64,000 nt of DNA from Takakia lepidozioides (GCA_030704615.1 CM060732.1:37801053-37865052), one strand, 5' to 3'. Positions 31,840 through 44,078 are shown, numbered from the stretch's first letter. Numbers and translations are program-made. The notes: generated by a model not told the origin, from the sequence alone.

Positions 31840-33480
31840 TGGGGGATCGGTCGAAGGGGGATCAAAGCAGGAGATCGGCGGCAAGACCAGGGAGGGGGAT
31901 GGACGACCGGGGGAGCGCCACGCAGTGGACCATCGCGCAAAATCGGATGGCGGGGGGACGGCCACATCACGTTGAAGAGGGCCAAAGGGGATGAGTCCCT
32001 AGGGGGAGCAGGGGATCGGGAACGGATGGACATTGGGGGTGCCGGCACGCGGTCGAGGGGGATGGACGGCGCGATGAGGGGGGGGGATCAACGACGAGGG
32101 GACCGCGATGTGGCCCACGTGTCATGGAGGGCACCGTGGAGCAGCACGTGGCGGAAAATGTGGGGAGGGGGATCAGTCCCCGAATTGGAGGAGGGGATCA
32201 ATCGAGGCGGGGGGAGCGACAATGCGGGGATTGCGCCGTCCATGGTCGAAGGCCCGGGGGACCGCGCCTGGGCTCGGGGGATCAGGCCTCTAACCGTTGG
32301 AGGGATCGACGGCGGAGGGGATTGCGACGTGGCGGCGTGTCACTGTGAACGGCAGTGCTTGTAAGTAAGATTGATGTGCAGGGGATCAACGGTTCGAGGA
32401 GAATCACGTGGCGCACGATTGGGAGTGGGGGATCACTCTCGCCCTGGACGGGGGATCAACCCAGTTGCGGGGGATCACGCCTCCGATGGGATGAGGGGAT
32501 CGACGGCGGGGGGAGCGCCACGTGGCGGTGGGCGTGCCATGGGGCCTTCATCCGGCCGTCGTCCATCCACTGCGCGGGAGGATGGCGGGGGGATGAGGGG
32601 CGGATGACCCAGAACATCCATTGTTTTGAGGTTGGATGGATGAGCAGAGGATCGACGGTTCGAGGGAGCAGCACGTGGCGGGCGATTAGGGGTGGGGGAT
32701 CACTGCGGGTCCGGAGTGGGGATCAAGCCAAGTCGGGGGGAGCGGCGACGTGTCGGGGGATCGCGCCGTGGTTGGGAAGAGGGGATCGACAGCGGGGGGA
32801 GCGCCACGTGCCGTCCGATGGGTGGAGGGGGATCAGTCACCGCATTGGACGGGGATGAATGGGGGGGGGGGGGGCGGGGCGGCGACGTGTTGGGGGATCG
32901 GGCCGTCGATGGGAAGAGGGGATCGACGGCGGGGGGAGTGGGAGGATGGCGGGGGGATGAGGGGCGGATGACACACAACATCCATTGTTTGTGAGGTCCG
33001 ATGGATGCGCAGGGGATCGACGGTCCGGGGGATCCGCACGTGGCGGGCGATTATGGTTGGGGGATCACTCCTGGTCCAGAAGGGGGATCAAGGCACGTCG
33101 GGGAGCGGCGACGTCTCGGGGGAGCGCGCCGTGGATGGGAGGAGGGGATCGACGGCGGCGGGAGCGCCACGTGGCGATGGGCGCGTCATGGGGCCTTCAT
33201 CCGGCCGTCATCCATTCAATTGAGGTTGGATGGATGGGGAGGGGATCGACGGTTCGGGGTAGCGCCACGTGGCTGGAGATGGGGGTGGGGGATCACTCCG
33301 GCACTGGAAGGGGGATCAACCCAGTGAGGGGATCCACAGCGGGGGGCCGCCACGTGGCTGGAGATCGGGCGGTGTTGTGGGGCGCCGCGCGGCCAGCGGT
33401 GGGGCGGGGGGTCAGGGGTCCCGGGCGGGCGGGGGCGGGGCTACGGGCGGAGGGGTCGGAGGGGGGTGGGGATGATTTGA
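31840..33480 (+). repeat. G-rich GGGATC/G-box minisatellite
   Basis: About 1.6 kb has extreme G over C bias on the plus strand, with roughly 30 GGGATC occurrences spaced 20-60 bp. A higher-order unit of about 230-365 bp begins near 32371, 32632, 32996 and 33229. Each start has GGGGATC(A/G)ACGGT(T/C)CG, then a (C)CACGTGGC block, then GGGGGATCACTC. Perfect CACGTG occurs at 32116, 32145, 32405, 32519, 32672, 32805, 33037, 33168, 33266 and 33351. A G12-15 run lies at about 32860-32873. Long open frames in all three plus-strand phases reflect scarce stop codons, not coding. Confidence 0.88.
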
Positions 33481-33797
33481 CATGGGGCGTCCTGCTCGCC
33501 GACGAGGCTGCCAGAGGGGGGTTCCCCTGATGTCCCTCGCGGACCGTACCCGTCAGCTCACACGTCATCTCACACGCTTGCAATAAAATCAAGCCACATC
33601 CATATTGGGACCGGGGAGCAGGTACTGACATTTGTATCCTTGCCGTTTTTCAAAGCTACTGCATGTGATGAATGCAATTCACATTCGACACACAGCCCAT
33701 AGCATGCCAAAGGTGAATTGAGATGGGGAGCAAAGATCTAGAGGGATGTCAACTGTGATGATATGCATGCCCAAAGCTAATAGATGTAGCAAATGTC
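33481..33797. other. Spacer between minisatellite and inverted duplication
   Basis: No recognised gene or repeat. Confidence 0.4.
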
Positions 33798-34838
33798 CTC
33801 TGTATGGGCCAAAGCCTGTCTTCGGATGAAGAATGGACGGATGATATTTGGATGAGGCCATTGTTCTCCTTCCTCGCGCAGACTCACGTATTTTGTCTAC
33901 GTGCGACCTAAAAAAGAAGAGAGCAGTAAAAGAGAGAGATCATTAGGTCAAAGTGCACTCAAACCATAAGCTGCTTCCATATTCTTCAAGAGAGGAAAGT
34001 GCAGGGGCTGGAGAGTTTCGGCTAAGCTTGGGGCAAAGACATCTTTTGAGAACATTACGATCAAAGAGAAGGTATGGCGTCGCTAATCCTTCTTATTTTT
34101 GTAAGTTGCATTGTATGGATTCTTGCAGGGGAAAGGAGGAGGAGAGCCTCTTGTCTGCGTTGAAGGATAAATCTGAGACGAGAATGCGGCGCTTAAACAC
34201 GCAGATTTCGGAAGCGCTTAGAAAGCTGGATTGGACAGCCTCAATGATGTGCTGAGTTACATTATGAATGTGGATTTACAACGCAGATGTCGTATCTTGC
34301 TCGAGCAGGTTGGATTGAAGGCTTGTAAACTACTCAACCGTTCATACTCTGAAGGCAGCTGGGAGAATCTCTTCAAAGGTCGTTTGCATGACCTCAATAT
34401 GTAAATGACCAATTACCGGGCTGTCTGTTGACTATCATGCGAACTCAATGTATCGACATATATTCAAAGTTGAAGTGTGTGAGGCAGACACGCCAGGTTA
34501 AGTGAGTGTGCAGCCTCGACTGATTGAATTTGTAGAAACTACATGCAATCCAGGTTTTCCTGGCAGCAAGTAGCTACCTGTGCGGCCCCTGATGCTCAAT
34601 TTGTTACAGTAAATAGTAACAGGATCTTATTCACGAGGAGCAGGCAATCTCCAATCTCCAATCCTGCAAACAAGATGTCCCTGAAACTGTAGGAATAATG
34701 ACATACAAAACAAAACAACGAGTTATTTTCAAAAACAAAACAACACTACGTGTACTTAGAATAATTGGTAACCAAGGAGTTTAGTTGACGAGAGTAGAGC
34801 GTCTCTGTCCAGCCTTGTATTGCCTGGTTTTGTACATC
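33798..34838 (+). repeat. Inverted duplication D, arm 1
   Basis: Starting at CTGTATGGGCCAAAGCC, this 1.04-kb stretch matches the reverse complement of 50191-48927 nearly throughout. Relative to arm 2 it lacks about 255 bp between TCAATATG (34392-34399) and TAAATGACC, a deletion between short similar ends. It also carries several point changes, so the ORF of arm 2 is broken here (GKEEESLLSALKDKSE survives; the C-terminal part is deleted). Confidence 0.88.
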
Positions 34839-35656
34839 TTCAAGATATGCTGCATGCCCACAAAGGAACTTCAGACATGCATGATTACTAGCAAGCCATG
34901 CTTTGATACACAAGAATGTACTCATCCCAGTGTTATACATAATCTGGAAGAAGCGACTAAGAAATGGAGGGAAGAGATTCGAGGCTCAAAAGGCTCTCAT
35001 GATCACAAAATTGTACAGGAACTGGGCACTCCTAAACATCCTCCAGAAAGACCTTGACCATATGATTGATCTACCAGAATTCACTATCAGTCAGTCTAAC
35101 CGGCACAACAGGTTTGGGAGTTGTCTTTCAGTGTCAAAAAGGTGGAGGTTTTGCCTTCTCAAGGAAGAAGAAAGCGAAAATCACTCACTCTGCCAGCTGC
35201 TGTCTTTCTGAGACGTTGCATTGTCAACGCCATTTCTGGAGGACATTCCTCAGGGGAAGGCAACCATGCACCATATCTACCCACCCATCCACCCCCGAAA
35301 CTCAACATCAGCTGAACCCCCACTAGTATAAAGCCTTGTGAACGGTAGATAGTTTCAATCTGTTTGGGAGGACTACGCCAAAGCAAATTCCTTCTTTATG
35401 GAAAGAGATGGATAGAAGGACCAACACATGGAAAAAGTGATGTGAAAACGGAACAAACTCTAAACCAGCCACATAAAGTCCAGAGAACTGTGGACAGGAA
35501 AGAAAGCACTAGAAAACAGGCACAAAGATCTAGCCCCTCACAAAGGTTAGATGCAAAGCATATAATTTGGTCGTAACCAAATACCCCTGACAGGGATTGA
35601 GCAGTCTCCGAAGAGAGAAGAAGAAAAAACAATTTTCTTGTCTATGGAAAAGAGAG
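34839..35656. other. Intergenic, no gene seen
   Basis: Several open frames of 60-100 codons overlap one another on both strands; none shows a known domain. Confidence 0.4.
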
Positions 35657-35796
35657 AAAGAAAGAAATGAAACGAAACGAAATGGTGGTATTTTATGACG
35701 TCCGCAGGAAGCTCAAAGAGCTTATGGGACGAGGAAGAAATGAAATGAAATTATACTTTATAACGTCCGCAGAAAGCTCAAAGAGCTTATGGGACA
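35657..35796 (-). repeat. Two tandem LINE 3' tails
   Basis: On the minus strand two adjacent copies read CCCATAAGCTCTTTGAGCTT, then (C/T)CTGCGGACGT(C/T)ATAAA and (A/G)TTTC repeats, at about 35735-35657 and 35796-35740. AAGCTCTTTGAGCTT is a perfect palindrome able to form a stem. No LINE coding sequence is attached, so both are extreme 5' truncations or solo tails. Confidence 0.8.
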
Positions 35797-36083
35797 AAAC
35801 AAAAAAGAAGAAAAAAGAGTGAGACAAAACCACTCAAAGAGAGTCAAAAGCAGCCCAAAAGCAACTACTGCTCAAGGGATTGCCTAAGGGAACAAGAAAC
35901 AACAAAGAGAGAGGGGCCACAAACAGTCCAAAGGAAACTAGAGCACAATGGATTGTGTAAGAGTGAATGCTTCATGCACGTAAGCTGCCAAGCATTTCTG
36001 TCCTTGTAAGGAAGAAATTTGAAATCATGGAGAGAGGATCTCTCCATGCTGGGGAATCTCTCAAGGATGTGGAATCGGAGATT

Positions 36084-37861
36084 TCAAAACGTACTGAGAG
36101 AATCTGAAACGTTGATTCCTGACAAAGTGGCAAGGAAAAGAAATGCGTACTCTGGAGGACTGACCATAGGACCACATAGAGCAGCAAAGGTAATATCGGC
36201 AGCTGTTATCCTGTTCCCACATATGAAAGGTCGGCCATCTTCTAGCAGCCTATCCACCTTTCCAACCAGAACAGGTGAAATGAGAATGAACTCGGCAGAG
36301 ACTGACATAAGCTACTTTGCAGAAGGAGAACCATCCAAGCTGACAAAAGAGCAAATGGAGCACTGCAGTTCAAACCAGAAAAATGCTGGAATGGATTCTT
36401 GAAAAGGGGAGGAAAGTACCTCCCCAAAAAAGCCTTCCACTACTGCAAGAGACTGTTCCCTTGTCCCAGGGTTATCCAAGGACAAGCCCTTCGTCATCAC
36501 TCTTTGAAATAATGGTAGCAGAAACCATGCCAAAACCCTCTCCAGGAGTGGTACTCCTGCAACATCAATGCCATGACACAGTCCTTATTAAAGGCTTGCC
36601 AACTATGAGGACAAATATTTGTGGCACCATCCTAAGCAATCTATGTGAGTTGTAGCTCAACAGCTTACATTGTGATTCATAGAAGTGAATGAAAAAAGAC
36701 AACTTAGGAATCTAAAATATATTGAAATGTCACAAAACACGTTCAGAAGACATTTGCTATTGGAAATCTAGAATTTTCAGTCACAGAGAATTGTAGTCTG
36801 TACATCACATAATATAAAAGGCCAGAGTCTTCTATTACTTCATAGTACCTCACTACTATTAAAACGAGGAGTGAGACAGGGCATTTGTCACCTTGAGTGA
36901 GCAAACGGTAGCTGCATGAGTCAAAGAGCATGTAGGAGTACGCCCACCGCCGCACATGAACGCCCAGCTGCTTGTCAAATCTGGATTCTGCCAGCTCCAC
37001 ACCCAGTAATATCCAAACTCGATCTTTGAGATCCTCTACCCTCCTTCAATTTACATGTGTTGCGTGTTGACTCAAATGGCCAAGTATGCTGGCAGACTTT
37101 ACAAGCTGGCGTCCATTTACATGGTAGTGCAAGACCTAACTATTTCATTGTAGACAGTGTCAAGTTGAACACCGAAGTGCCATGAATGAAAATGAAACGG
37201 CTCCTCAATCATCAATATGGACAAGGTTCTCAAAGTGTCTGCATGTGTGACATTCTCTCCTTAGGCATGCAGATATCTACATAGGTTGATTGTCTTGATG
37301 AGTCTCAATCCCTCTGCACTCCCACAAACCCTTCAAAACTGTGGACAGATGTTATTTCATCTAAGGGGGAACTCCGAAGATAAGATAAAAATCTAACCTC
37401 TGCTTTAGCGACTAGTTCTACCTCGACCGTCCGGCAAATTTGAACATAAATCCTGAGGGAAAAATTAGTAAAAGCTAACCGGTCAGGCAAATGGAGAGCT
37501 CTTCTGCAAAGAGCTCTATGCATACTTTCAGTCCACTGCCTGGGGGTTAGAAATCTAGTGGGCCTCTACATCCTATAGCAACGCCCATGGAAGTACAAAT
37601 GCAAAACCCCCTCACTTGATACTCATCTAAGGTATTGTGGTGCCAACATTACATTTAACATGACTAGGGAGAGACTTTTTCAACACACCCCAAGATTGGA
37701 CAAGCTTCTGCATCTCATGATTAACTGGATAAAGCCGATCCTCTTCATCTCGGATATTTTTGTCTGCAAATCTCAAAATGTCGGACGATTCCTGTAGCAC
37801 CACCCTCTCAGACCGTCTTCCCATCACCAGCTTTGGGCAACTGGTCTCTGCTCCCAGTGCC
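36084..37861 (-). CDS. Glutathione S-transferase-like gene, 5' exon(s) not found
   Basis: Four minus-strand exons join in phase: 37861-37689, 36987-36892, 36556-36420 and 36257 to about 36084. Exon a gives the end of the thioredoxin-like domain (VVLQESSDILRFADKN, with the Gln-Glu-Ser-Ser that contacts glutathione in the family). Exon b (SRFDKQLGVHVRRWAYSYML) and exon c (WFLLPLFQRVMTKG) begin the helical domain. Exon d has LLEDGRPFICGNRITAADITFAAL, with the N-capping box (I-T-A-A-D) typical of GST C-terminal domains, then PPEY. The first exon with the catalytic Ser/Cys region was not found upstream, and the C-terminal end after PPEYA is uncertain (a stop at 36084, or splicing to 36187-35972). 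It may be a complete gene with a distant first exon or a decaying copy. Confidence 0.75.
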
Positions 37862-40446
37862 CTACACACACAAAACAATCAATTTGCTACTGACAGGTGG
37901 AAAGATGAGATAACTGTCCTGCATCCTTATGTCCATCAAATTGTACGATTTGTGAGCAGGAACTTTACTCAAAAGAGTTTATGGAAATGTATTATCTACC
38001 ATCATTGAAGTGCCTTGACCTCAAGAGTCAAAGTTTGTAGTAGGGATAGTGCTTTGAGAATCACGTCATTACTGAGCTTCCTGAAAACTTGGTAGCAGGT
38101 AGTTTCCTAAGATTGAGTCTCTTGGAACAAAAAAGTGTGTACTTATGGGGGAATGCATTTTCTCAACACAGCTGTACAAAACTACTAAGTGAGTATGTTC
38201 CACACCAGAAAAGGGAATCCAACAAAATGTAAGAAAGAAGCTTGAGCACAAGTATGGGGTGAACTTCATTAATTGATTCCTCTAGCCATGCTTCATCTTG
38301 AGGCAAGAAACAGCCACAATTGTGACCTAGGAGGAAACCACACACCTGGTGAAAAGCATGTGTAACAGCACTACATGTTTTGTCTCAGTGTATATCACGC
38401 CTGCCCTATCCAACGCCCATCGTGCCTGTCAAATCCATCCCAGATTATTTCAGCTGCTCTCCCCTCTCTTGCACAGGCCTAGCTGTAGTGAATTTCTTTC
38501 TTTCTTCCTTTCTTTCCTTTCGCCCCATAGCTCTTTGAGCTTCCTGCAGACGTTATAAAATACCATTCCATTCCATTCCTTTCTTTCTCTTATCCGGTCT
38601 TGCTTCCTCAGTACACATTCCACTTTCACATGATCTACAACATTTCAAGTTCTAATGGATCCACAGAAGATGGAGGTGGATTGAACTAAAACATACAGCC
38701 ATTGGAGTGTACAATTATACCTTTTCGCAATAATGTGATACGCCTGGCACCTCCAAACAAACAGTCACCACCCACACATCACAAATTCAATAACGTGATG
38801 AGGGATTGGAAATGCCTGAGCACCAGAGATATGTACCCTTCCATGGATTAACAACCACAACCAACTCAAAACAATGTCGATGCTATAGTTTCCACTAACT
38901 GCATGGAATATCCACCAAAATTCTCCATAGAACGAGGTTTTTGAGAATGATCATAAAGCTAAGCTAGTTCATACACTCCCTACAGTAAGAGCCTGATCAG
39001 AGGCCCTATATGGCACCAGTAGGTCGACCAAACTGGATTCCAAGGCACGCAAAAGTCGCTAGGGGTGAACCGTTTCAAATTAGAAAAGCCATAACCACGG
39101 AGGCAGACTTCTGCGTTTTGCAATTGCCAATAAACCGAGTTAGTTTTTCAATCTCCCAGTTGGCAAGAATGTGAGCTAGACACACGTTGCATCTCCCCGA
39201 CAAATGTTTTCTGATGTATGGCCGAATGTCGTGCGCACAAGTCAATATGAAAATTGGTTGATGCATACCATCAGAAATAAGAGCAGGTAGTCAGAGACAG
39301 TCTAACGACAATCTTGGAAGCTATGAAAGAAAGGCTGCCGAGATTTAGCCAGAGCCGGCTTGCAACACCTCACACCCATCATTATCTGTGAATTTCTACA
39401 AGGGGAAGGAAGCCCATGGTCCCGACGCTACTTGAAACATGAATTCGGACCAATCCCCATAAAAACAGATGCATAGAGTATCGACCTATGGTGACAAGCT
39501 GGAAGACGCAAGTCATCCTGAAAGCGGTGATAGTGCCACCAGAGCTCTTCCGGTCGTCTGCTCCAAAATGACCTGCCTCTGGCGGAGACCACAATATCGC
39601 TCTGGCAATGAGTCACTTAGCGCTGCTCTTGTCGGTCCACCGAAGCATTTCCACTGTCTTCTTCGCCATCACTTTCTTGTTCGCCAAGGGACGGTTTGAG
39701 CTGCGCGCCCGGATGGAAATTGCATAGCATTCATTGCCCTACCGCCTTTGCATGTGCTGCTCTAAGTTACTGCCTTCTTCTGTCTCGACAGTTTGATTTG
39801 CTGCCCTGTTGCCTTCTTGTGCCACTCCACACTCCTTCACCTTGGATCGTGGGCCCGGATGAGATCGGATGTGTGAATCTTGAGTGAGAGTAAGTAGGTA
39901 TGTGAATCTGGACTCGGTGGGTCCGCCACATCTTCCACGTTTTGCTTACCCATCCAGATAATCCGACATTCTTAGAAACCCATCCATCAGCGCCCCCTGA
40001 TTATCCTCACAAGATGAATGTGTGTCTGCATTCATTTGATCAATGAATAACTCGTACTTTGGCAACAGAGAGGAAGAGGGCCGGAAAGGATGAGATTTCG
40101 GTGTTGATTCGTTCCAGTCTGAGCCACACAACAGGATGGGCAGGAAAGTGATCTCCAATCTCCAAGGCATGGCTGCTTTTAGTGGATGCCTGGTGGGCAT
40201 CATAGTTCGTGTTGAGCATCTGAAAAAGGTACAATGCGAACAACAGCCTTATGGACTCGGACTCCACTGCTCTTCAGATGTCTTGTGTAGTAAGCACCAT
40301 GCAGAACCAACAGCAAGTGCAGTATGGACTGTTGGATTCCACGCAGCCGACACACCATTTCATTCAGCTCCTTGCTTATGATGAATTTAAGACCTTAGGC
40401 ATTCTTGTTGGAGCAGCACAAATTCATTCGTTGCCATTTGCTTGTT
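37862..40446. other. Intergenic with one LINE tail
   Basis: No gene was recognised in 2.6 kb. If the GST gene is intact, its first exon should lie here. The LINE tail at 38521-38590 is listed separately. A few minus-strand frames near 40,000-40,270 stay open but show no known domain. Confidence 0.4.
38521..38590 (+). repeat. LINE 3' tail, solo copy
   Basis: It reads CGCCCCATAGCTCTTTGAGCTT, CCTGCAGACGTTATAAAATACC and CATTC repeats, the plus-strand form of the tail found at 20812-20870. It is preceded by a pyrimidine-rich TTCTTTC stretch. Confidence 0.8.
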
Positions 40447-40860
40447 TCACCAGTAATCCCCACGACCAAACCCCATCTTGGAAGTGGTGAAATGGGTTGG
40501 CATCCTGTACAACAAAGGCTTGCTCAGATATTTTTGAGGTGAACTTGGCATTGCCCCTTGGCAAATCATTTGCTCATACACCTTGAAAGCCTCCCTACCA
40601 CATCCATGCTTTACATATCCTGACACCATTATAGTCCATGTAAACAGTTTTGTTCACACACCAGTCGTGCATCCATCATGCTCCTGCACTTGGCATACAT
40701 GTTGACGAGTGTATCGAGGAGAAAAATGTTTGGCTTGAATAAACTTTTGATGATGTGAACATTCCCATTTCCAGGTTTTCAATTTTCACGCACACCTGCA
40801 AGAGACAAATGGAAGTCCTCACATCCTCGCCAGCGCCAGAGGAGTTTCTGTTGACCCCAT
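40447..40860 (-). pseudogene. PPR pseudogene fragment
   Basis: The minus strand reads VCVKIENLEMG, then in a shifted frame LLDTLVNMYAKCRSMMDAR, then after a stop MVSGYVKHGCGREAFKVYEQ. These are consecutive pieces of PLS-type PPR repeats separated by at least two frameshifts and a stop. It is less similar to the PPR fragments at 205 and 29609 than those are to each other. Confidence 0.75.
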
Positions 40861-41099
40861 TAGCAGATTGTTCTGGAATTGTTGTCGAGGCAGCTAGTGT
40901 TGTTTTCACCCATCGCGGGGTGACCAATCCCCAAGCCAAAGGACCTCGTTTGTATGCTTATGCCCTTCTCATGCTCTTGGACTCTTCTCTGAAAAACACC
41001 AAATGGCCTTCTTAGTAGCCATGTTTCCAAAACAGCCATGTATAGACAGCTTAAATCATGAGTGATCCAATCATCCTTCAGACAAAGCTTGGGCATCCT

Positions 41100-42121
41100 A
41101 TTAGTGGCAACCTTTGGCCGCCTCTTACAGCTATATCACAACAAAGAGAGAAATTGTCATTGTGTTACAATCCAGTCCTCCAAACATCTGGTCATCCAAG
41201 ATGAGATATGGCACTCAGGAAGCATCCAGTTTGGCATCCTTGGTTTTCCATGTGACCCCAAACCATTAGGACTGATCAATGTCTATGCACATAACACCCC
41301 AGCAGAAAGGATAGAGCTCTGGACCTCAATAATCAAAAACTGAGACGAGTTGCAACACAAAGATGGATAGTGGATGGAGACTTCAACATAGTAGAGAATG
41401 AAGCAGACAGGCAGAGGAGCCCCCAACCTCTCCTCCTCTGAAGAAAGATTATGGCAGTTGCTGACGCAAACCCATCACCTAATAGAGACGGGACGCCCTC
41501 ACTCGCAGCTTGGCAGCATCCACCCGACCTTTACCTGGACAAACGATAGGGTTTTACAAGATATCAGTATAGCCAGATAGACGGCGTGATATTTACAAAA
41601 TGAACTCTAACCACCTAATAATTCCAGCCGTCAAAACTAGGTCTTCAAGAGGCTTGGTCAGAGTGCTGAAAATCACTTGCCCTGCCTCGTAGACAGGTTT
41701 CATGCTAAGCTTCTGACGGTATGCAGAATTTGAGTCATGAAATCTCACAAGCACAGAAAGGAGAATCCTGGCCCTAAAGATATGCTTGGGAATATGTCAA
41801 AAGAAAATAGAAACCAAGCACTGTGATGACCATACCTGCCAGAATTAACTGGTCAAAGGTGATGAGAAGAACAAATACTTCTTTGAGCAAACCCAGCTAA
41901 GACGAACTCTGACCTAAACCTTGACAACATGGGAACAAAGATTCCAAGCCCAAAGACGCGTTTCAGCAAACTATTCCAGAGAGATCCCCCAGGACCAACA
42001 CATGCAAGCGGCTATTGACTCATGTCTGGCCAACATTCCCTTGACTGTCCCCCACTCTGCACCACACATGATCTCAGACATTTTCTCAGAACAGGAATTG
42101 GGATTTTTGTCATTCGCCCTA
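41100..42121 (+). mobile_element. LINE ORF2 endonuclease fragment, decayed
   Basis: The plus strand encodes SIQFGILGFPCDPKPLGLIN and VYAHNTPAERIELW, blocks of the LINE endonuclease. Then in other frames come VDGDFNIVE (the catalytic G-D-F-N-x-V) and SSEERLWQLLTQTHHLIETG, followed by PTFTWTND. The downstream linker toward RT (LEDMGTKIPSPKTRF-like residues) fades out near 42,050. Several stops and frameshifts make it non-functional. Its 3' end is joined to dispersed repeat C. Confidence 0.8.
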
Positions 42122-42785
42122 CTGCAAAAATCAGTGAGATTGACCACAACAAGAATAGGTCAAAGTAATCAGAAGGCTTCACATCTGCCTGCACAACTAG
42201 AGGGCAGAGGACGAAGAGGAAAGGATGATTTGTGGGCGTGTGAGCATGCAACTGATTGGCCATGCTTATTTTACTGCGTACCTTGCCATGCATTGATTGC
42301 AAGACTCCCGCAATGTGAGCAAATTAGATAGTGATCACCATTCAATCCCTGTTTGCAAAAGCTGTGACTTGTGGGAGACCCCCAAAATGAAACCCCACAG
42401 CCCCCAGAAGCTGAAGGAAACGAGACCAGAGTGACCACCTGAATGCCGGTGCAGCCTCCGTTCCGAGGGTTTGAGCCTGAGAGACTGTCGTAGGTTCGTG
42501 CATAAATGGTGGCGTGCACCACCTACAGACAGTGCCCACACACATGCAGAAGGCTCCGCAACCAGGTAGATCAAGGAGACCCTGTAGGCCATCCTTTTCT
42601 CATGCTGCTGTCGCCAGCGTCCGAACTTCATGAATTTAAGTTCCGTCTTTCGTGCGAGGAAGTGTGTCTCTGTCCTTTCAATCCACCATACTTTGATGAG
42701 CTGTAGTTGCATCCATGCCTGAAGAAAGAAGGCTCATCGTGATCCTGAAGCTTGCAGCTTTTGCCTTTTGGGCTGCCGAGATTGA
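42122..42785. repeat. Dispersed repeat C, copy 2
   Basis: It matches 25570-26330 in the same orientation. The minus-strand frame of 125 codons (42712-42335) contains MKFGRWRQQHEKRMAYRVSL, also present in copy 1, and is the longest open frame of the family. The function is unknown; it may be a fragment of an unrecognised element. Confidence 0.75.
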
Positions 42786-43032
42786 GTGCGAAATGTACAA
42801 AGAGAGATCTCTTTCACAACAGATTCACAATGAAACTACCTATCATTGCAACTACACCACGGCCCTCCATTTCACTCAGGATGCTTGCTGGCAGGAAGGA
42901 CTAACATTAAGCTCAGTATTTCAAAGAGCTGTAGGGACAGTCCCCAAATTTTTTTTCCTTGCTGATCAACATCCAAAAGTGCAGCCTCAAAGACTGCCTG
43001 TGCTTGGGTGCGTCAGAGACAGTCCCTGCAAA

Positions 43033-44078
43033 TCAGCTGGACTTGTCATCCAGGGTTACAAATGCCTTGAGTAGATTGGGGCTTATCCTATCTGACAGAC
43101 CTCCCTTTTCTGAAAGTGTTAGTGATTTATCCTTCACGACACTTTGGAGCTTCTTCACTGCCAGCTCTAGTTTCTCTTGCTCTGCAATTACACGATTTGC
43201 TTGTTCGATATGGTGCTTCTGCATTTTGCACCGAATGTATTGTTGTTTCCTCCTCCCAAGCCTCCCCACCTTATGCGTCTCTCTCATCTGCTAACGATGT
43301 CATGGCAGGGTTTTTCACCCAACATAAGACAACGAGAATCAAAGTTGGTGGGAAAATTATAACATGCGTAACCACCCTTCTTCCAGATCACCGTGAACTC
43401 GATGAAAGGGATGGCGGACGAACATATCAGAGCCCGGCCATATCACCCAAACAGGTGCCGTCCCATCATGTTCTCCACAAGTGAGGCATCCCCCTTCCCC
43501 TGCATTCGTATTTTGAGCCTCCAGTTCCTGCGAGAGGACACTGGAGCGAGAGGTGCGAGCCGGCTTGCGTAAGGCCGTCAATGTTTCTCTGTTCCCATTA
43601 CGCAATCTGTCGCACTCCACCAGCTACCCACATGGAGAACCAACCAGACTTCCTAAGATTTTCAAAGAACCACAAGAACAGGAGAAAATTTCCTTACAAC
43701 ATGTCTGACATTCTGTGACAGACGCTACAAAATTAAACACTACTACAGGACAGAGGAGTGGCTCTACTCACTCAGACGCGATAGAATTTTCTTGGGGTTG
43801 TCTAGGGAGAAATACAGGCAATCTCAGGTCACGATGATTCAATCACAAACCTTTCATAGATCTATTCACTGTTATGCGATGAGGCTGGATCCTCTGCGTC
43901 GATTCATGAGTTGGGCGGTAAGGAAAACTTAAGAAACCACGTAAAACATACACATAATCATCACCATGCCTGCTTAGATGAGGTCTGTGCCAACCTGCTG
44001 GCGGGCAAGCAGGAACTCGTCTGCGACAGCCTCGACCTCCGCTAGTCCCTTTTGCAATCGCTGCACTCCCTCTTCCAT
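43033..44078 (-). CDS. PDRG1: PDRG1-like prefoldin-family protein
   Basis: Exon 1 (44078-43995) encodes MEEGVQRLQKGLAEVEAVAD and ARQQ. Exon 2 (43623 to about 43360) encodes CDRLRNGNRETLTALRK, an acidic linker, then VWVIWPGSDMFVRHPF. A last exon (about 43277-43033) encodes ANRVIAEQEKLELAVKKLQ and ISPNLLKAF before the stop. This order matches p53 and DNA damage-regulated protein 1: helix, D-x-x-R-N-x-N-R-E core, a hydrophobic beta hairpin with G-x-M-F, second helix. PDRG1 is a beta-type prefoldin-like subunit of the R2TP/PAQosome co-chaperone. The exon 2 to 3 junction could not be fixed to a base. It is divergent from TTM3, with starts 384 bp apart. Confidence 0.75.

Noticed and set aside
31490-31975. 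161-codon plus-strand ORF
   Set aside because: It runs from a purine tract (AGAAGAAG) into the G-rich array; low-complexity charged residues only.
32355-33530. Plus-strand ORFs of 167 and 181 codons in the G-rich array
   Set aside because: All three frames stay open because TAA/TAG/TGA are rare in GGGATC repeats; composition is Gly/Arg/Asp only and no unit-wise protein conservation is seen.
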